A stretch of 64,000 bases of DNA. It comes from Pedomonas sp051304405. GTDB lineage: Bacteria > Pseudomonadota > Alphaproteobacteria > Sphingomonadales > Sphingomonadaceae. Under the pieces are notes generated by a model. The model was given only the letters and a program-made list of their open reading frames with translations. It was not told the DNA's origin and searched no databases. This document shows positions 16,987-24,941 of this stretch, one piece after another (the first letter of the stretch is position 1; the number at the start of each line of letters is the position of its first letter). The stretch is taken from NCBI RefSeq assembly GCF_051304405.1, contig NZ_JBPPGG010000001.1:1222955-1286954 (forward strand), read 5' to 3'. Both the position numbers and the translations under genes were made by a program.

Positions 16987-17027
16987 AAGGCGCCGGACGG
17001 ACGAAGATCCGCCGGCGCCTTTGTTGT
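16987..17027 (+). terminator. intrinsic terminator of the fasciclin gene
   Basis: A 14-bp stem with one bulge (AAGGCGCCGG...CCGGCGCCTT outer part) is followed by TTGTTGTTT, 26 bases after the stop codon. Confidence 0.88.
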
Positions 17028-17048
17028 TTCTGGCCGCGCCGCTCCCCG

Positions 17049-17360
17049 CTAGCCGTTCGCCGCGCCCTCGGCGGCCGCGATGCGGTCGATGGCCTGCGCC
17101 AGGTCCACGTCCCGCCCGGACAGGCCCTTCACGTCGTGGGAGGTGAGGAAGATGTCGACCCGGTTGTAGACGTTGAACCATTCCGGGTGATGGTCCCGCT
17201 TCTCCGCCGCCAGCGCCACCCGGGTCATGAAGCCGAAGGCGGCATTGAACGATTTGAAGCGGAAGCTGCGGGCAATGCCGTCCCGCGCCGGGTCGTAGGT
17301 CCACGCCGCCAGCGCCGCCAGCGCCTTCTCCCGCTCGGCCTCAGTCAGCTTTTCCTGCAT
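17049..17360 (-). CDS. phhB: 4a-hydroxytetrahydrobiopterin dehydratase (pterin-4a-carbinolamine dehydratase)
   Basis: A 103-residue PCD/DCoH protein that dehydrates 4a-hydroxytetrahydropterin so the cofactor of aromatic amino acid hydroxylases can be recycled. The signature EKRDHHPEWFNVYNRV with its histidines, the FRFKSFNAAFGFMTRV helix and the terminal DVDLAQAIDRIA are all present. No phhA is in the window. The start at 17360 matches family length; the longer open frame is antisense of the neighbour. Confidence 0.94.
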   Translation of the reverse strand: MQEKLTEAEREKALAALAAWTYDPARDGIARSFRFKSFNAAFGFMTRVALAAEKRDHHPEWFNVYNRVDIFLTSHDVKGLSGRDVDLAQAIDRIAAAEGAANG

Positions 17361-17434
17361 TGGCTCCTCCCTTTGTTTCCCCCGCCGCAAACGCGCGTTG
17401 CGGAAACCGCACCGGCACCATATCTGCATACGGT

Positions 17435-17833
17435 ATGGAACGCCCAACCTATCCTCCGGCTCTGGCCGATATCGAAGCCATCGCCCGCGCGGCGCTGGAG
17501 CGCCTGCCCGACCCCTTTCGCGGCTGGCTGACAGACGTGGTGCTGAAGGTGGAGGACTTCCCCGACGAGGACGTGATGGACTCGATGGGGCTGGAAACAC
17601 CCTTCGATATCCTCGGCCTCTACCAGGGCTACCCGGTCGGCGAGAAGTCGGTCAGCCTGTCCGGCGCGCTGCCGGATATCATCTTCCTCTACCGCCGCCC
17701 CATCCTCGACTACTGGGCCGAAACCGGCGAATCGCTGGAGGATATCGTGGTGCACGTGCTCGTCCACGAGGCCGGGCACCACTTCGGCCTCTCGGACGAA
17801 GACATGGAGCGCATCGAAGCGTCGGTGGAGTGA
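17435..17833 (+). CDS. zincin-like metallopeptidase family (DUF1025-type)
   Basis: A 132-residue small protein with the zinc-binding HEAGHHFGLSDEDM (HExxH plus a downstream acidic region) at the C-terminal end, preceded by EDIVVHVLV. This is the pattern of the compact minimal-gluzincin family found across alphaproteobacteria. FRGWLTDVVLKVEDFPDE and ILGLYQGYP are also family-like. Whether it cleaves proteins is unknown. It is divergent from phhB across 74 bases. Confidence 0.88.
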   Translation: MERPTYPPALADIEAIARAALERLPDPFRGWLTDVVLKVEDFPDEDVMDSMGLETPFDILGLYQGYPVGEKSVSLSGALPDIIFLYRRPILDYWAETGESLEDIVVHVLVHEAGHHFGLSDEDMERIEASVE

Positions 17834-17849
17834 GGGGGGTGTTATCGGG

Positions 17850-18022
17850 TTTTTTGCAGGAGGGGCTTGCCCCTCCTGCACCTCCCATTCGATCCAATGG
17901 GCCGTGCGCGTGATGAAGGACACGGCCCTTTATCATGATCGGTCATATCGGGCCGTGCGTGTGATGAAGGGCGCGGCCCTTCAAAACGAATGGGGGTGCA
18001 GGGGGTTATAGACCCCCTGCAA
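17850..18022. repeat. paired-hairpin dispersed repeat, copy R3
   Basis: This lies between the convergent zincin and sirtuin genes. The left hairpin is 17856-17879 (GCAGGAGGGGC stem after six T), the right 17998-18020 (GCAGGGGGT stem, then AAGAAAAA). The core holds two copies of the inner palindrome GGGCCGTGCGYGTGATGAAGG ending in CGGCCC (17899-17928 and 17950-17979), so this copy has a duplicated core. Confidence 0.85.
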
Positions 18023-18037
18023 GAAAAACAGCCTCAC

Positions 18038-18745
18038 TCAGGGCCCCAGCACTTCCTCCACGAACGCGGGCACCAGTTGCGAGGCCGGGCCGTGGCGGGT
18101 TTCGTGGAACATGCGGCTGCATTCCGAGGGGTCGAGGTTGAGTTCGACCGTATGGGCGCGTCCGAAATGGCGCACGAGGGCGACGAAACCGGCGGCCGGG
18201 TACACGTTGCCCGAGGTGCCGATGGAGACGAACAGGTCGCAACCGGAGAGTGCTTCGTCGATGCGGTCCATCTGGTAGGGGATCTCGCCGAACCAGACGA
18301 TGTCCGGGCGCAGCCGGCCCTCGCGGGCGCAGTGCGGGCAGCGGCTGGTCTCGTGGATGTCCTCCTCCCAGCGGGTGCGGCCGTCGCAGCCGAGGCACCA
18401 GGCTTTCCGCAGTTCGCCGTGCATGTGCAGCACGTTCTTCGAGCCCGCCCGTTCGTGCAGGTCGTCCACGTTCTGGGTGACGATGAGCATCTCGCCGTCG
18501 AACGCCTGCTCCAGCCGGGCCAGAGCCTTGTGGGCCGGGTTGGGCTCCACGGTTTTGAGGGCGGCGCGGCGCATGTTGTAGAACTGGTGCACCAGCCGGG
18601 GGTTGCGGGCGAAGGCTTCGGGCGTTGCCACGTCCTCGATGCGGTGGCCTTCCCACAGGCCGTCCGCGCCCCGGAACGTGGGGATGCCGGACTCCGCCGA
18701 GATGCCCGCGCCGGTCAGCACAACGATCGATCTGTACTTTGCCAT
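18038..18745 (-). CDS. cobB: NAD-dependent protein deacylase, sirtuin
   Basis: A 235-residue Sir2 enzyme removing acyl groups from lysine at the expense of NAD+. Motifs: GAGISAESGIPTFRG, QNVDDLHERAG, the catalytic His in HMHGEL, and zinc ligands CLGC and CPHC. Tyr56 and Arg59 (YNMRR) match the Tyr/Arg pair that lets class III sirtuins accept succinyl- or malonyl-lysine, so desuccinylase activity is likely as well as deacetylation. It is divergent from dapB by 49 bases. Confidence 0.94.
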   Translation of the reverse strand: MAKYRSIVVLTGAGISAESGIPTFRGADGLWEGHRIEDVATPEAFARNPRLVHQFYNMRRAALKTVEPNPAHKALARLEQAFDGEMLIVTQNVDDLHERAGSKNVLHMHGELRKAWCLGCDGRTRWEEDIHETSRCPHCAREGRLRPDIVWFGEIPYQMDRIDEALSGCDLFVSIGTSGNVYPAAGFVALVRHFGRAHTVELNLDPSECSRMFHETRHGPASQLVPAFVEEVLGP

Positions 18746-18794
18746 GCGCTGCTTTTAACCCTGCCGGCACGAGGCTTCAAACGGGAGAAGGGCA

Positions 18795-19571
18795 ATGGGG
18801 ATTCGAATCGGCATCATCGGGGCGGCGGGGCGGATGGGTCATGCCCTGGCCGAGGCGGTTGCGGCGGAGCCGCAGGCGGTTCTTGCCGGGGCGATCGAGC
18901 GGGCGGGGCACCCGTCGGTCGGCCAGCCGATCCTGCACGGCTCGGATGTGGCGATTCGCGATGATGCTGCCGCTGTGGCGGCCGGGTGCGACGTGCTCAT
19001 CGACTTCTCCGCGCCCGCGGCGCTGGCGGCCTCGCTGGCGCTGGGCAAGCCGCTGGTGGTGGGCACCACCGGGCTCGATGCCAGCCACCACGCCGCCATT
19101 GACGCAGCGGCGCAGGCGCAGGCCGTGCTCCAGTCCGCCAACATGAGCCTCGGCGTCAACCTGCTGGCGGCGCTGGTCCGTCAGGCGGCCGCCCGGCTGG
19201 GCGACGACTGGGATATCGAGATCCTCGAAATGCACCACCGCCACAAGGTGGACGCCCCTTCCGGCACCGCGCTGCTGCTGGGCCGCGCCGCCGCCGAAGG
19301 GCGCGGCGTCGATCTGGAGGAGAAGTCGGTGCGGGTGCGGGATGGCATCACCGGCGCGCGCAAGCCGGGGGACATCGGCTTTGCGACCCTGCGCGGCGGC
19401 TCGGTCCCCGGCGACCACAGCGTCCTCTTTGCCGCCGAGAACGAGGTGCTGACCCTCTCCCACCACGCCCAGTCCCGCGCCATCTTCGCCCGGGGGGCGG
19501 TGCGCGCCGCGCTGTGGCTCGCCGGGCAGAAGCCGGGGCGGTACAGCATGAACGACGTGCTGGGGCTGTGA
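18795..19571 (+). CDS. dapB: 4-hydroxy-tetrahydrodipicolinate reductase
   Basis: A 258-residue NAD(P)H-dependent reductase of the diaminopimelate/lysine pathway. The nucleotide-binding IGIIGAAGRMG opens the protein; LIDFSAPAA, VVGTTGL and the catalytic/substrate motif EMHHRHKVDAPSGTAL follow, with the C-terminal FARGAVRAALWL. A GGGAGAAGG ribosome site precedes ATG 18795. It is monocistronic and followed by repeat R4. Confidence 0.97.
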   Translation: MGIRIGIIGAAGRMGHALAEAVAAEPQAVLAGAIERAGHPSVGQPILHGSDVAIRDDAAAVAAGCDVLIDFSAPAALAASLALGKPLVVGTTGLDASHHAAIDAAAQAQAVLQSANMSLGVNLLAALVRQAAARLGDDWDIEILEMHHRHKVDAPSGTALLLGRAAAEGRGVDLEEKSVRVRDGITGARKPGDIGFATLRGGSVPGDHSVLFAAENEVLTLSHHAQSRAIFARGAVRAALWLAGQKPGRYSMNDVLGL

Positions 19572-19592
19572 TTGGCTGATCGGGTTTCAGGG

Positions 19593-19676
19593 GTTTTGCG
19601 GGGGTCGTGATCCCCGCGCCCCTTCAAATCGAACGGGAGGCTGCCAGGAGGGGTCGCGACCCTCCAGCGAAAAACG
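19593..19676. repeat. paired-hairpin dispersed repeat, short copy R4
   Basis: This lies between convergent dapB and the DUF2244 gene. The left hairpin is 19598-19617 (GCGGGG outer stem after four T) and the right 19647-19665 (GGGTCGCGACCC palindrome inside GGAGG / CCTCC, followed by AGCGAAAAA). The core is almost wholly missing; only CCCTTCAAATCGAACGGGAGG joins the two hairpins. Confidence 0.75.
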
Positions 19677-19688
19677 GCAGGGCGACCC

Positions 19689-20180
19689 TCAGGCGTATCG
19701 CAGCGCCTGGTCGCGGCGGGCGAGGCCGTCCTCGATCACGGCCTTGATCTCGCGGCGTTCCTCGGGCGTCAGGAAGCGGCCGAGCAGCAGGCGCTGTCCG
19801 TGGGAGCGCAGCCACAGCTTGTTCTCGTCCTCGCCGAAGGTTTCCAGTTCGAGGCGCACCCAGTAGGGCTCGAAGCGGATCTGCTCCTCCTTGCCGCGGG
19901 CGGTCACCCGACGCACCAGCAATGCGTCCTCGTCCAGCTGCACTTCCTCGTATTCCTTGGCGGAGGCGTAGTTGAGGCGGAATGCAGCGTAGAGCAGCGC
20001 AGCGTCCAGCAGGAAGAAGAAGGCGACCGGCCAGGCGCCGAGCACCAGAAAACGCAAGGCGCTGAGGGCGGTTATGACGGCAACGACCGCCATCAGGCGC
20101 TTGAACTGCCGCACGGTCAGCGACCGGTGCGGGTATAGCCGCAGGTTGAGGAACAGGGTATGACCGATCATGTGCTTCAT
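19689..20180 (-). CDS. DUF2244 family membrane protein
   Basis: A 163-residue protein with two adjacent membrane helices (about 30-70: LMAVVAVITALSALRFLVLG and PVAFFFLLDAALLYAAF) and a cytoplasmic C-terminal domain with DEDALLVRRVTARGKEEQIRFEPYWVRLEL, the DUF2244 signature. The family often sits near cytochrome oxidase or DNA-repair genes in alphaproteobacteria, and its role is not established. It is divergent from nth, 49 bases apart, which repeats a pairing seen in related genomes. Confidence 0.85.
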   Translation of the reverse strand: MKHMIGHTLFLNLRLYPHRSLTVRQFKRLMAVVAVITALSALRFLVLGAWPVAFFFLLDAALLYAAFRLNYASAKEYEEVQLDEDALLVRRVTARGKEEQIRFEPYWVRLELETFGEDENKLWLRSHGQRLLLGRFLTPEERREIKAVIEDGLARRDQALRYA

Positions 20181-20229
20181 GATACCTCACTGCGCCGGGG
20201 CTTCAAACCAAGGGTAGCTGGTTGCGACA

Positions 20230-20919
20230 ATGAAACCCTCCACGATCGAAGAGATGTTCCGCCGTCTGTCGGCCGCCAATCCCGAACCCCGGACCGAGCT
20301 GGAATACACCAATCCCTATACCCTTCTGGTCGCCGTTGCCCTGTCGGCGCAGGCGACGGACGTGGGCGTGAACAAGGCGACGCGGGCGCTCTTCGCCAAG
20401 GTCTCGACGCCCCGGCAGATGCTGGAGCTGGGGCTGGAGGGGCTGAAGCAGCACATCAAGACCATTGGTCTGTTCAACACCAAGGCGGCCAATGTCATCG
20501 CCATGTCGGAAATTCTGGTACGCGAGCATGGCGGCGAGGTTCCGCGCGACCGCGCCGCACTTGAAGCCTTGCCGGGCGTTGGCCGCAAGACCGCCAATGT
20601 GGTGCTGAACGTGGCCTTCGGGGAGGAGACCTGCGCCGTCGATACCCACATCTTCCGCGTCTCCAACCGCACCGGTCTGGCGCCGGGCAAGACGCCGCTG
20701 GCGGTGGAGCTGGGGCTGATGAAGGTGCTGCCCAAGCCCTACCGCCGCCATGCCCACCACTGGCTGATTCTGCACGGGCGCTATGTCTGCAAGGCGCGCA
20801 GCCCCGAATGCGGCAAGTGCCCCATCAATGATCTGTGCGAATGGCCCGAGAAGGCGGCCTTCGGCGGGCCTGCCGCACCGGCCCGCCGCGCGGCGCGGGC
20901 GCGTCAGGCGGCGGAATAG
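20230..20919 (+). CDS. nth: endonuclease III
   Basis: A 229-residue DNA glycosylase/AP lyase for oxidised pyrimidines. The helix-hairpin-helix LEALPGVGRKTANVVL includes the catalytic Lys, VDTHIFRVSNR the catalytic Asp, and the 4Fe-4S ligands follow the C-x6-C-x2-C-x5-C pattern in the segment CKARSPECGKCPINDLC. An Ala/Arg-rich tail of about 20 residues follows the cluster. With mutM it gives this window two base-excision enzymes for oxidative damage. Confidence 0.97.
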   Translation: MKPSTIEEMFRRLSAANPEPRTELEYTNPYTLLVAVALSAQATDVGVNKATRALFAKVSTPRQMLELGLEGLKQHIKTIGLFNTKAANVIAMSEILVREHGGEVPRDRAALEALPGVGRKTANVVLNVAFGEETCAVDTHIFRVSNRTGLAPGKTPLAVELGLMKVLPKPYRRHAHHWLILHGRYVCKARSPECGKCPINDLCEWPEKAAFGGPAAPARRAARARQAAE

Positions 20920-21050
20920 GGGAGGCCGGGGGCCTTCGCTCCCCCGCGCCTTCGGGGTGTTCAGCCCGCGTTCAGTTGCGCGGACGTAGCATTTCCACGA
21001 ATTTGGGAGAGGTGCCCGCATTCAGGAAAACCCAGCGTTCAGGAAAACAA

Positions 21051-21122
21051 GGCAGACTGGACAGCCTGGACAGACTGAAAAGCTTGGGCAGACTGAAAAG
21101 CCTGGGCAGCCTGAACAGGCGG
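21051..21122 (+). repeat. 18-bp tandem repeat, four units
   Basis: Four head-to-tail 18-base units (consensus GGCAGACTGAAAAGCYTG; the first and last are diverged) start at 21051, 21069, 21087 and 21105. They are preceded by two copies of TTCAGGAAAAC (about 21021 and 21039). The array ends about 24 bases before the start of the 156-residue exported protein, so it would lie in that gene's leader. Confidence 0.85.
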
Positions 21123-21145
21123 GCGTGGATGTAAGGGGAGTTGAC

Positions 21146-21616
21146 ATGGCAAAGCCGTATTCCGGTTTTCTGCGGGTTGTCCCTCTGGCGCTTGGGGTTG
21201 CGGTGGCGGCCGGCGGCGTTGCCGTCGCGCAGGAGGCCGCCGCGCCTGCGGCCGCGTCGAGCGCTGCCCCGGACGCCAAGCCGGGCCCCCAGAAGGTGGA
21301 TTGCATCGACCTCATCCGCATCGACCGCTCGGAAGTGCTGGATGATCAGACCATCCTGTTCCACATGAAGGGCGGCAAGATCTGGCGCAACCGCCTGCCT
21401 TACCGGTGCCCGCAGCTGGGCTTCGAGAAGGCGTTCAGCCACCGCACCTCGATCAACCGGCTGTGCAGCGTTGACACCATCACCGTGCTCAACACCACCG
21501 CCCGTATGCCGGGCGCGACCTGCGGTCTGGGCGAGTTCGAGGCCTATACGCCGCCCGCCAAGGAAGGTGCCAAGGAAGGCGGCAAGGATGCCGCCAGGAA
21601 CGGCAAGGTGAAGTAG
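21146..21616 (+). CDS. exported protein, DUF6491-like
   Basis: A 156-residue protein with a signal peptide (about 1-29, ending GVAVAQ), an Ala/Pro linker and a small domain of about 85 residues: VDCIDLIRIDRSEVLDDQTI, KGGKIWRNRLPYRCPQLGFE, INRLCSVDTITV and CGLGEFEAY. The paired cysteines (CIDL, YRCP, LCSVD, TCGLG) suggest disulfides in the periplasm. The layout resembles DUF6491 exported proteins of sphingomonads and relatives; no function is known. ATG 21146 follows AGGGGAG. An 18-bp tandem repeat lies just upstream. Confidence 0.75.
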   Translation: MAKPYSGFLRVVPLALGVAVAAGGVAVAQEAAAPAAASSAAPDAKPGPQKVDCIDLIRIDRSEVLDDQTILFHMKGGKIWRNRLPYRCPQLGFEKAFSHRTSINRLCSVDTITVLNTTARMPGATCGLGEFEAYTPPAKEGAKEGGKDAARNGKVK

Positions 21617-21704
21617 GCCGCGATCGGCAAGTCGCCCTGGCCGCAAAATTCTGCTTGGCCGAACGGCCCTTCTTCTGATAACGGAAGGCCGTTCGACCGG
21701 GGAT

Positions 21705-21781
21705 GCACCCGTAGCTCAGCTGGATAGAGCGTTGCCCTCCGAAGGCAAAGGCCACACGTTCGAATCGTGTCGGGTGCACCA
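21705..21781 (+). tRNA. tRNA-Arg (anticodon CCG)
   Basis: A full cloverleaf: acceptor GCACCCG / CGGGTGC, D-arm with AGCTCAGCTGGATAGAGC, anticodon arm TTGCC-CTCCGAA-GGCAA giving anticodon CCG (codon CGG), T-arm with GTTCGAATC, discriminator A and an encoded CCA. Upstream at 21660-21695 is a 9-bp hairpin (CGAACGGCC / GGCCGTTCG) without a T-run. Confidence 0.97.
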
Positions 21782-21853
21782 CCCCCCTTCATCCCCCTTC
21801 TTTCCCTGCCCATCCCGAGCCCGCCCCCGGGGTGCGAAGCCGTGTCTCCGTCG

Positions 21854-22759
21854 CTACCAGCCCGCCGCCTCTTCGCCGATGACCTCGATGCACCAGTCGA
21901 TGAAGGCGCGGACGGCGGGCGAGAGGTGGCGACTCTGGGGATAGAGCACGGAGAGCGGGTCCGTCGGCGCTTCTAGATCGGTCAGCAGCCGGACGAGGCG
22001 GCCCTCCGTCAGGGGCTTGTGCACCATGTAGCTGGCGGCGCGGATGAGGCCGAGCCCGGCGATGCCCGCCGCGATGTAGGCGTCCGTGTCGTTGACGGTG
22101 ACATGGGCGGTCATCGGGACCGACGTGATCTCCGCGCCGTCCCGGAAGGTCCAGCTGGTGGCGCGGCCCGTCCGGCTGTCGGCGTAGCCCACCGCCACAT
22201 GCCCGCGCAGGTCGGCGAGGCTGGCGGGCGTGCCGTGCCGTTCGAGATAGTCGGGCGAGGCGCACACATACCAGTGGAAGGTGGCAAGGCGGCGCAGGAT
22301 GAGGCTGGAGGGCTGCGGCTCGCCCGCCCGGATGACGCAGTCGATGCCGCCCTGAACGAGATCGACCACCGCGTCGCTCAGATGCAGGTCGATGTCGATG
22401 TCCGGATAGCGCGCGGCGAAGCGGGGCAGGGCCGGAATGATGAAGCGGCGCGCGAGCGAGGCGGTCGTGCCCACCCGGATGGCGCCCCGGATCGCGCCGC
22501 CGGTCCCGGTAAGCGCGCTCTCGGCGGCCTGGAGATCCCGCAGGATCGCCTTGCAGCTGTCGTAGTAGCGCAGCCCCGCCTCGGTGAGACTGATGGCCCG
22601 TGTCGTCCGGTGCAGCAGCTGCACGCCCAGATGCGCCTCCAGGTCCTGGATGGTCTTGGTGACTGTGGAGGGCAGGACGCGCAGCGTCTCGGCGGCGCGC
22701 TTGAAGCCTCCGGTCTCGACCACGCGGGTGAAGGTGTTCATTGCCTGAAATCGATCCAT
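21854..22759 (-). CDS. LysR family transcriptional regulator
   Basis: A 301-residue regulator. The N-terminal winged helix (MDRFQAMNTFTRVVETGGFKRAAETL ... STVTKTIQDLEAHLGVQLLHRTTRAISLTEAG) is of the CrgA-like LysR subgroup and is followed by a substrate-binding domain (IRVGTTASLARRFIIPALPRF ... GIDCVIRAG). It is divergent from the SnoaL-like/aldehyde dehydrogenase/NmrA-like operon, about 200 bases apart, so by the usual LysR layout it probably controls that operon in response to an aldehyde-related metabolite. The inducer is unknown. Confidence 0.92.
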   Translation of the reverse strand: MDRFQAMNTFTRVVETGGFKRAAETLRVLPSTVTKTIQDLEAHLGVQLLHRTTRAISLTEAGLRYYDSCKAILRDLQAAESALTGTGGAIRGAIRVGTTASLARRFIIPALPRFAARYPDIDIDLHLSDAVVDLVQGGIDCVIRAGEPQPSSLILRRLATFHWYVCASPDYLERHGTPASLADLRGHVAVGYADSRTGRATSWTFRDGAEITSVPMTAHVTVNDTDAYIAAGIAGLGLIRAASYMVHKPLTEGRLVRLLTDLEAPTDPLSVLYPQSRHLSPAVRAFIDWCIEVIGEEAAGW

Positions 22760-22966
22760 TCCTGCGCTCCCCGGCTCGGTTTTCCCTGTAACCCCGCGCG
22801 CTGCACCCCATTATTGTTCATTTTCGATGAATAATCAAATTGGGTTCGCCGCTCTTAATCCTGCGGGCCCGACGGCCATATGCACCCCGACGAGAGGGGA
22901 TCGGGCGAGAGCGGATCGGGGCCCGAAGCGGGTCGCCTCTCGTGCTTTCTCACGAGGAGAGAAAAA

Positions 22967-23434
22967 GTGCAGCATGGCAACGATAGCAACAAAACCGGGA
23001 CTTCGGACCTCGAAATTCTGGAGGCGATTGTCCGGGACTGGGTGGAGACCGGCTGGCGTCATACCGCCGAGGAGCCGTTCACCTTTCGGGGACGCCTCGA
23101 GCGCTTCTACGACTGGACGTCCGACGACACCCAGTTCTTCGACGACTTTGACCCGGAGCGGCGCGTCAACCTGACCGCGGCCCAGTATGCGGCGATCTGG
23201 GACGAGGTGGTGCCGCAGCTCAAGCGGCTCACCAACGTCATGGTCGGCACGCCGCGCACGGTGATCTCCGGCGATCTGGCGGCCATGAGCGTGCAGTTCA
23301 TCACGTCCTACGTGACCGCCGAGGGCGAGGAGGGCCAGGCGCACACCATGTCGAGCCTGGTCTGGCGCCGCTCCGCCGCGGGCTGGCGCATCATCCGCGA
23401 GCACGGCAGCGGGCTCGCCACCCACCGGAAATAA
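22967..23434 (+). CDS. SnoaL-like/DUF4440-type protein (NTF2 fold)
   Basis: A 155-residue protein of the NTF2-like superfamily, with the cone-forming helices (ILEAIVRDWVETGW, AAQYAAIWDEVVPQLKRL) and strands (AMSVQFITSYVTAEG, TMSSLVWRRSAAGWRIIREHGS). GTG 22967 is chosen because GAGGAGA stands 6 bases before it; an in-frame ATG at 22880 has no site. Such proteins act as small hydrolases/isomerases or ligand binders. It is the first gene of a three-gene run with the aldehyde dehydrogenase 58 bases downstream. Confidence 0.82.
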   Translation: MQHGNDSNKTGTSDLEILEAIVRDWVETGWRHTAEEPFTFRGRLERFYDWTSDDTQFFDDFDPERRVNLTAAQYAAIWDEVVPQLKRLTNVMVGTPRTVISGDLAAMSVQFITSYVTAEGEEGQAHTMSSLVWRRSAAGWRIIREHGSGLATHRK

Positions 23435-23492
23435 CCCTGCCCCGGCGCTTCCGGCCGAGGCCCGGGGGCGCCCTCCCATTGGAGTCATTCAC

Positions 23493-24896
23493 ATGAAATT
23501 CGGAACCAGATTACTGATCGACGGCGCGTTGGTGGAGGGCGACCACACCCTCGACGTCATCAATCCCGCCACGGGCGAGGTGTTCGCGACGGTGGCCCGC
23601 GCCTCCCGGGCGCAGGCGGAAGCGGCGATCGCGGCCGCCAAAAAGGCCCAGCCCGCGTGGGATGCCCTCGGCTGGGAGGCGCGCAGCGAGCGGCTGCAGG
23701 CGCTGGCCGACGCCATGGCCCAGCACCGTGACGCCTTCATCGACACCATGGTGGCCGAGCAGGGCAAGCCGCGCCGCGAGGCGGCGGACGAGGTGGACTA
23801 TTCCATCGCCTTCATCCGCAATTTTGCGGGTCTGAGGCTGCCCCACAAGGCCTTCGGCGTCTCGGGCGGCCGGGTCGAGCTGCGCCACCGCCCGCTCGGC
23901 GTGGTAGCGGGGATCAGCCCCTGGAACTTCCCGCTGCTCATCCCGGCGGCGAAGATCGCGCCCGCGCTGATGGCGGGCAACACCATGGTGATGAAGCCCG
24001 CGCCGACCACGCCGATCCTCACCCTCATGATCGGCGAACTGGCGGCCGGCATCCTGCCCGCCGGCGTGCTCAACGTCATCACCGACCAGAACGACCTCGG
24101 CGACCTGCTCACCTCCCACCCGGATATCGCCAAGGTCACCTTCACCGGGTCCACGGCGACCGGGCGGCGGATCATGGCGAGCGCGGCACCGACGCTGAAG
24201 CGCCTGACGCTGGAGCTGGGCGGCAACGACGCTGCGATCGTGCTCGACGACGTGAACATCGAGGAGACGGCGGAGCGCATCTTCAACGCTGCCTTCTTCA
24301 ACACCGGCCAGGCCTGCCTTGCCATCAAGCGCGTCTACGTCGCCGATGCGATCTACGACGCCTTCAGCGAGGCGGTGGCGCGCCGGGCCCGCGAGGCGAT
24401 CGTCGGGCCGGGCCATGACCCGTCCTCCCGCTTCGGGCCGCTCCAGAACCGCCAGCAGTTCGAAAAGGCGAAGCACTTCATCGAGGTGGCCCATCGCGAC
24501 GGCCGCGTGATCGCGGGCGGCACGGTGGTCGAAGGGCCGGGCTATTTCGTCCGCCCGACCGTGGTGCGCGACATCGACGATGCGAGCGAACTGGTCGCGC
24601 AGGAGCAGTTCTGCCCCGTCCTGCCGATCATCCGGGTCGCGGACGGCGAGGAGGCGCTGAGCCGGGCCAACCGCAGCGACTTCGGCCTTGGCGGCTCGGT
24701 CTGGTCCGGGGACGCCGCCCGCGCCAGGGCGCTGGCGGAGCGGATGCAGTCCGGCACGGTCTGGGTGAACCAGCACCTGAATTTCGGCCCCGAGGTGCCG
24801 CTGGCAGGGGCGAAGCAGTCCGGCATCGGCGTCGAGTGGACCGAGCTGGGCCTCGCCGAATTCTGCCAGGTCAACGTCATCAACCAGGCCGCGTGA
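23493..24896 (+). CDS. NAD(P)-dependent aldehyde dehydrogenase family protein
   Basis: A 467-residue aldehyde dehydrogenase oxidising an aldehyde to its acid. Motifs: GVVAGISPWNFPLLIP, the cofactor loop VTFTGSTATGRRI, LELGGNDAAIVL with the general-base Glu, and NTGQACLAIKR with the nucleophilic Cys. The usual EIFGPVL is EQFCPVLP here. The type matches enzymes acting on aromatic or semialdehyde substrates, which cannot be narrowed further. It sits between the SnoaL-like and NmrA-like genes. Confidence 0.93.
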   Translation: MKFGTRLLIDGALVEGDHTLDVINPATGEVFATVARASRAQAEAAIAAAKKAQPAWDALGWEARSERLQALADAMAQHRDAFIDTMVAEQGKPRREAADEVDYSIAFIRNFAGLRLPHKAFGVSGGRVELRHRPLGVVAGISPWNFPLLIPAAKIAPALMAGNTMVMKPAPTTPILTLMIGELAAGILPAGVLNVITDQNDLGDLLTSHPDIAKVTFTGSTATGRRIMASAAPTLKRLTLELGGNDAAIVLDDVNIEETAERIFNAAFFNTGQACLAIKRVYVADAIYDAFSEAVARRAREAIVGPGHDPSSRFGPLQNRQQFEKAKHFIEVAHRDGRVIAGGTVVEGPGYFVRPTVVRDIDDASELVAQEQFCPVLPIIRVADGEEALSRANRSDFGLGGSVWSGDAARARALAERMQSGTVWVNQHLNFGPEVPLAGAKQSGIGVEWTELGLAEFCQVNVINQAA

Positions 24897-24941
24897 CGCG
24901 CGGGCCGGTGCGAACAAATCCAATCGAAAGGAAACAGGCAA

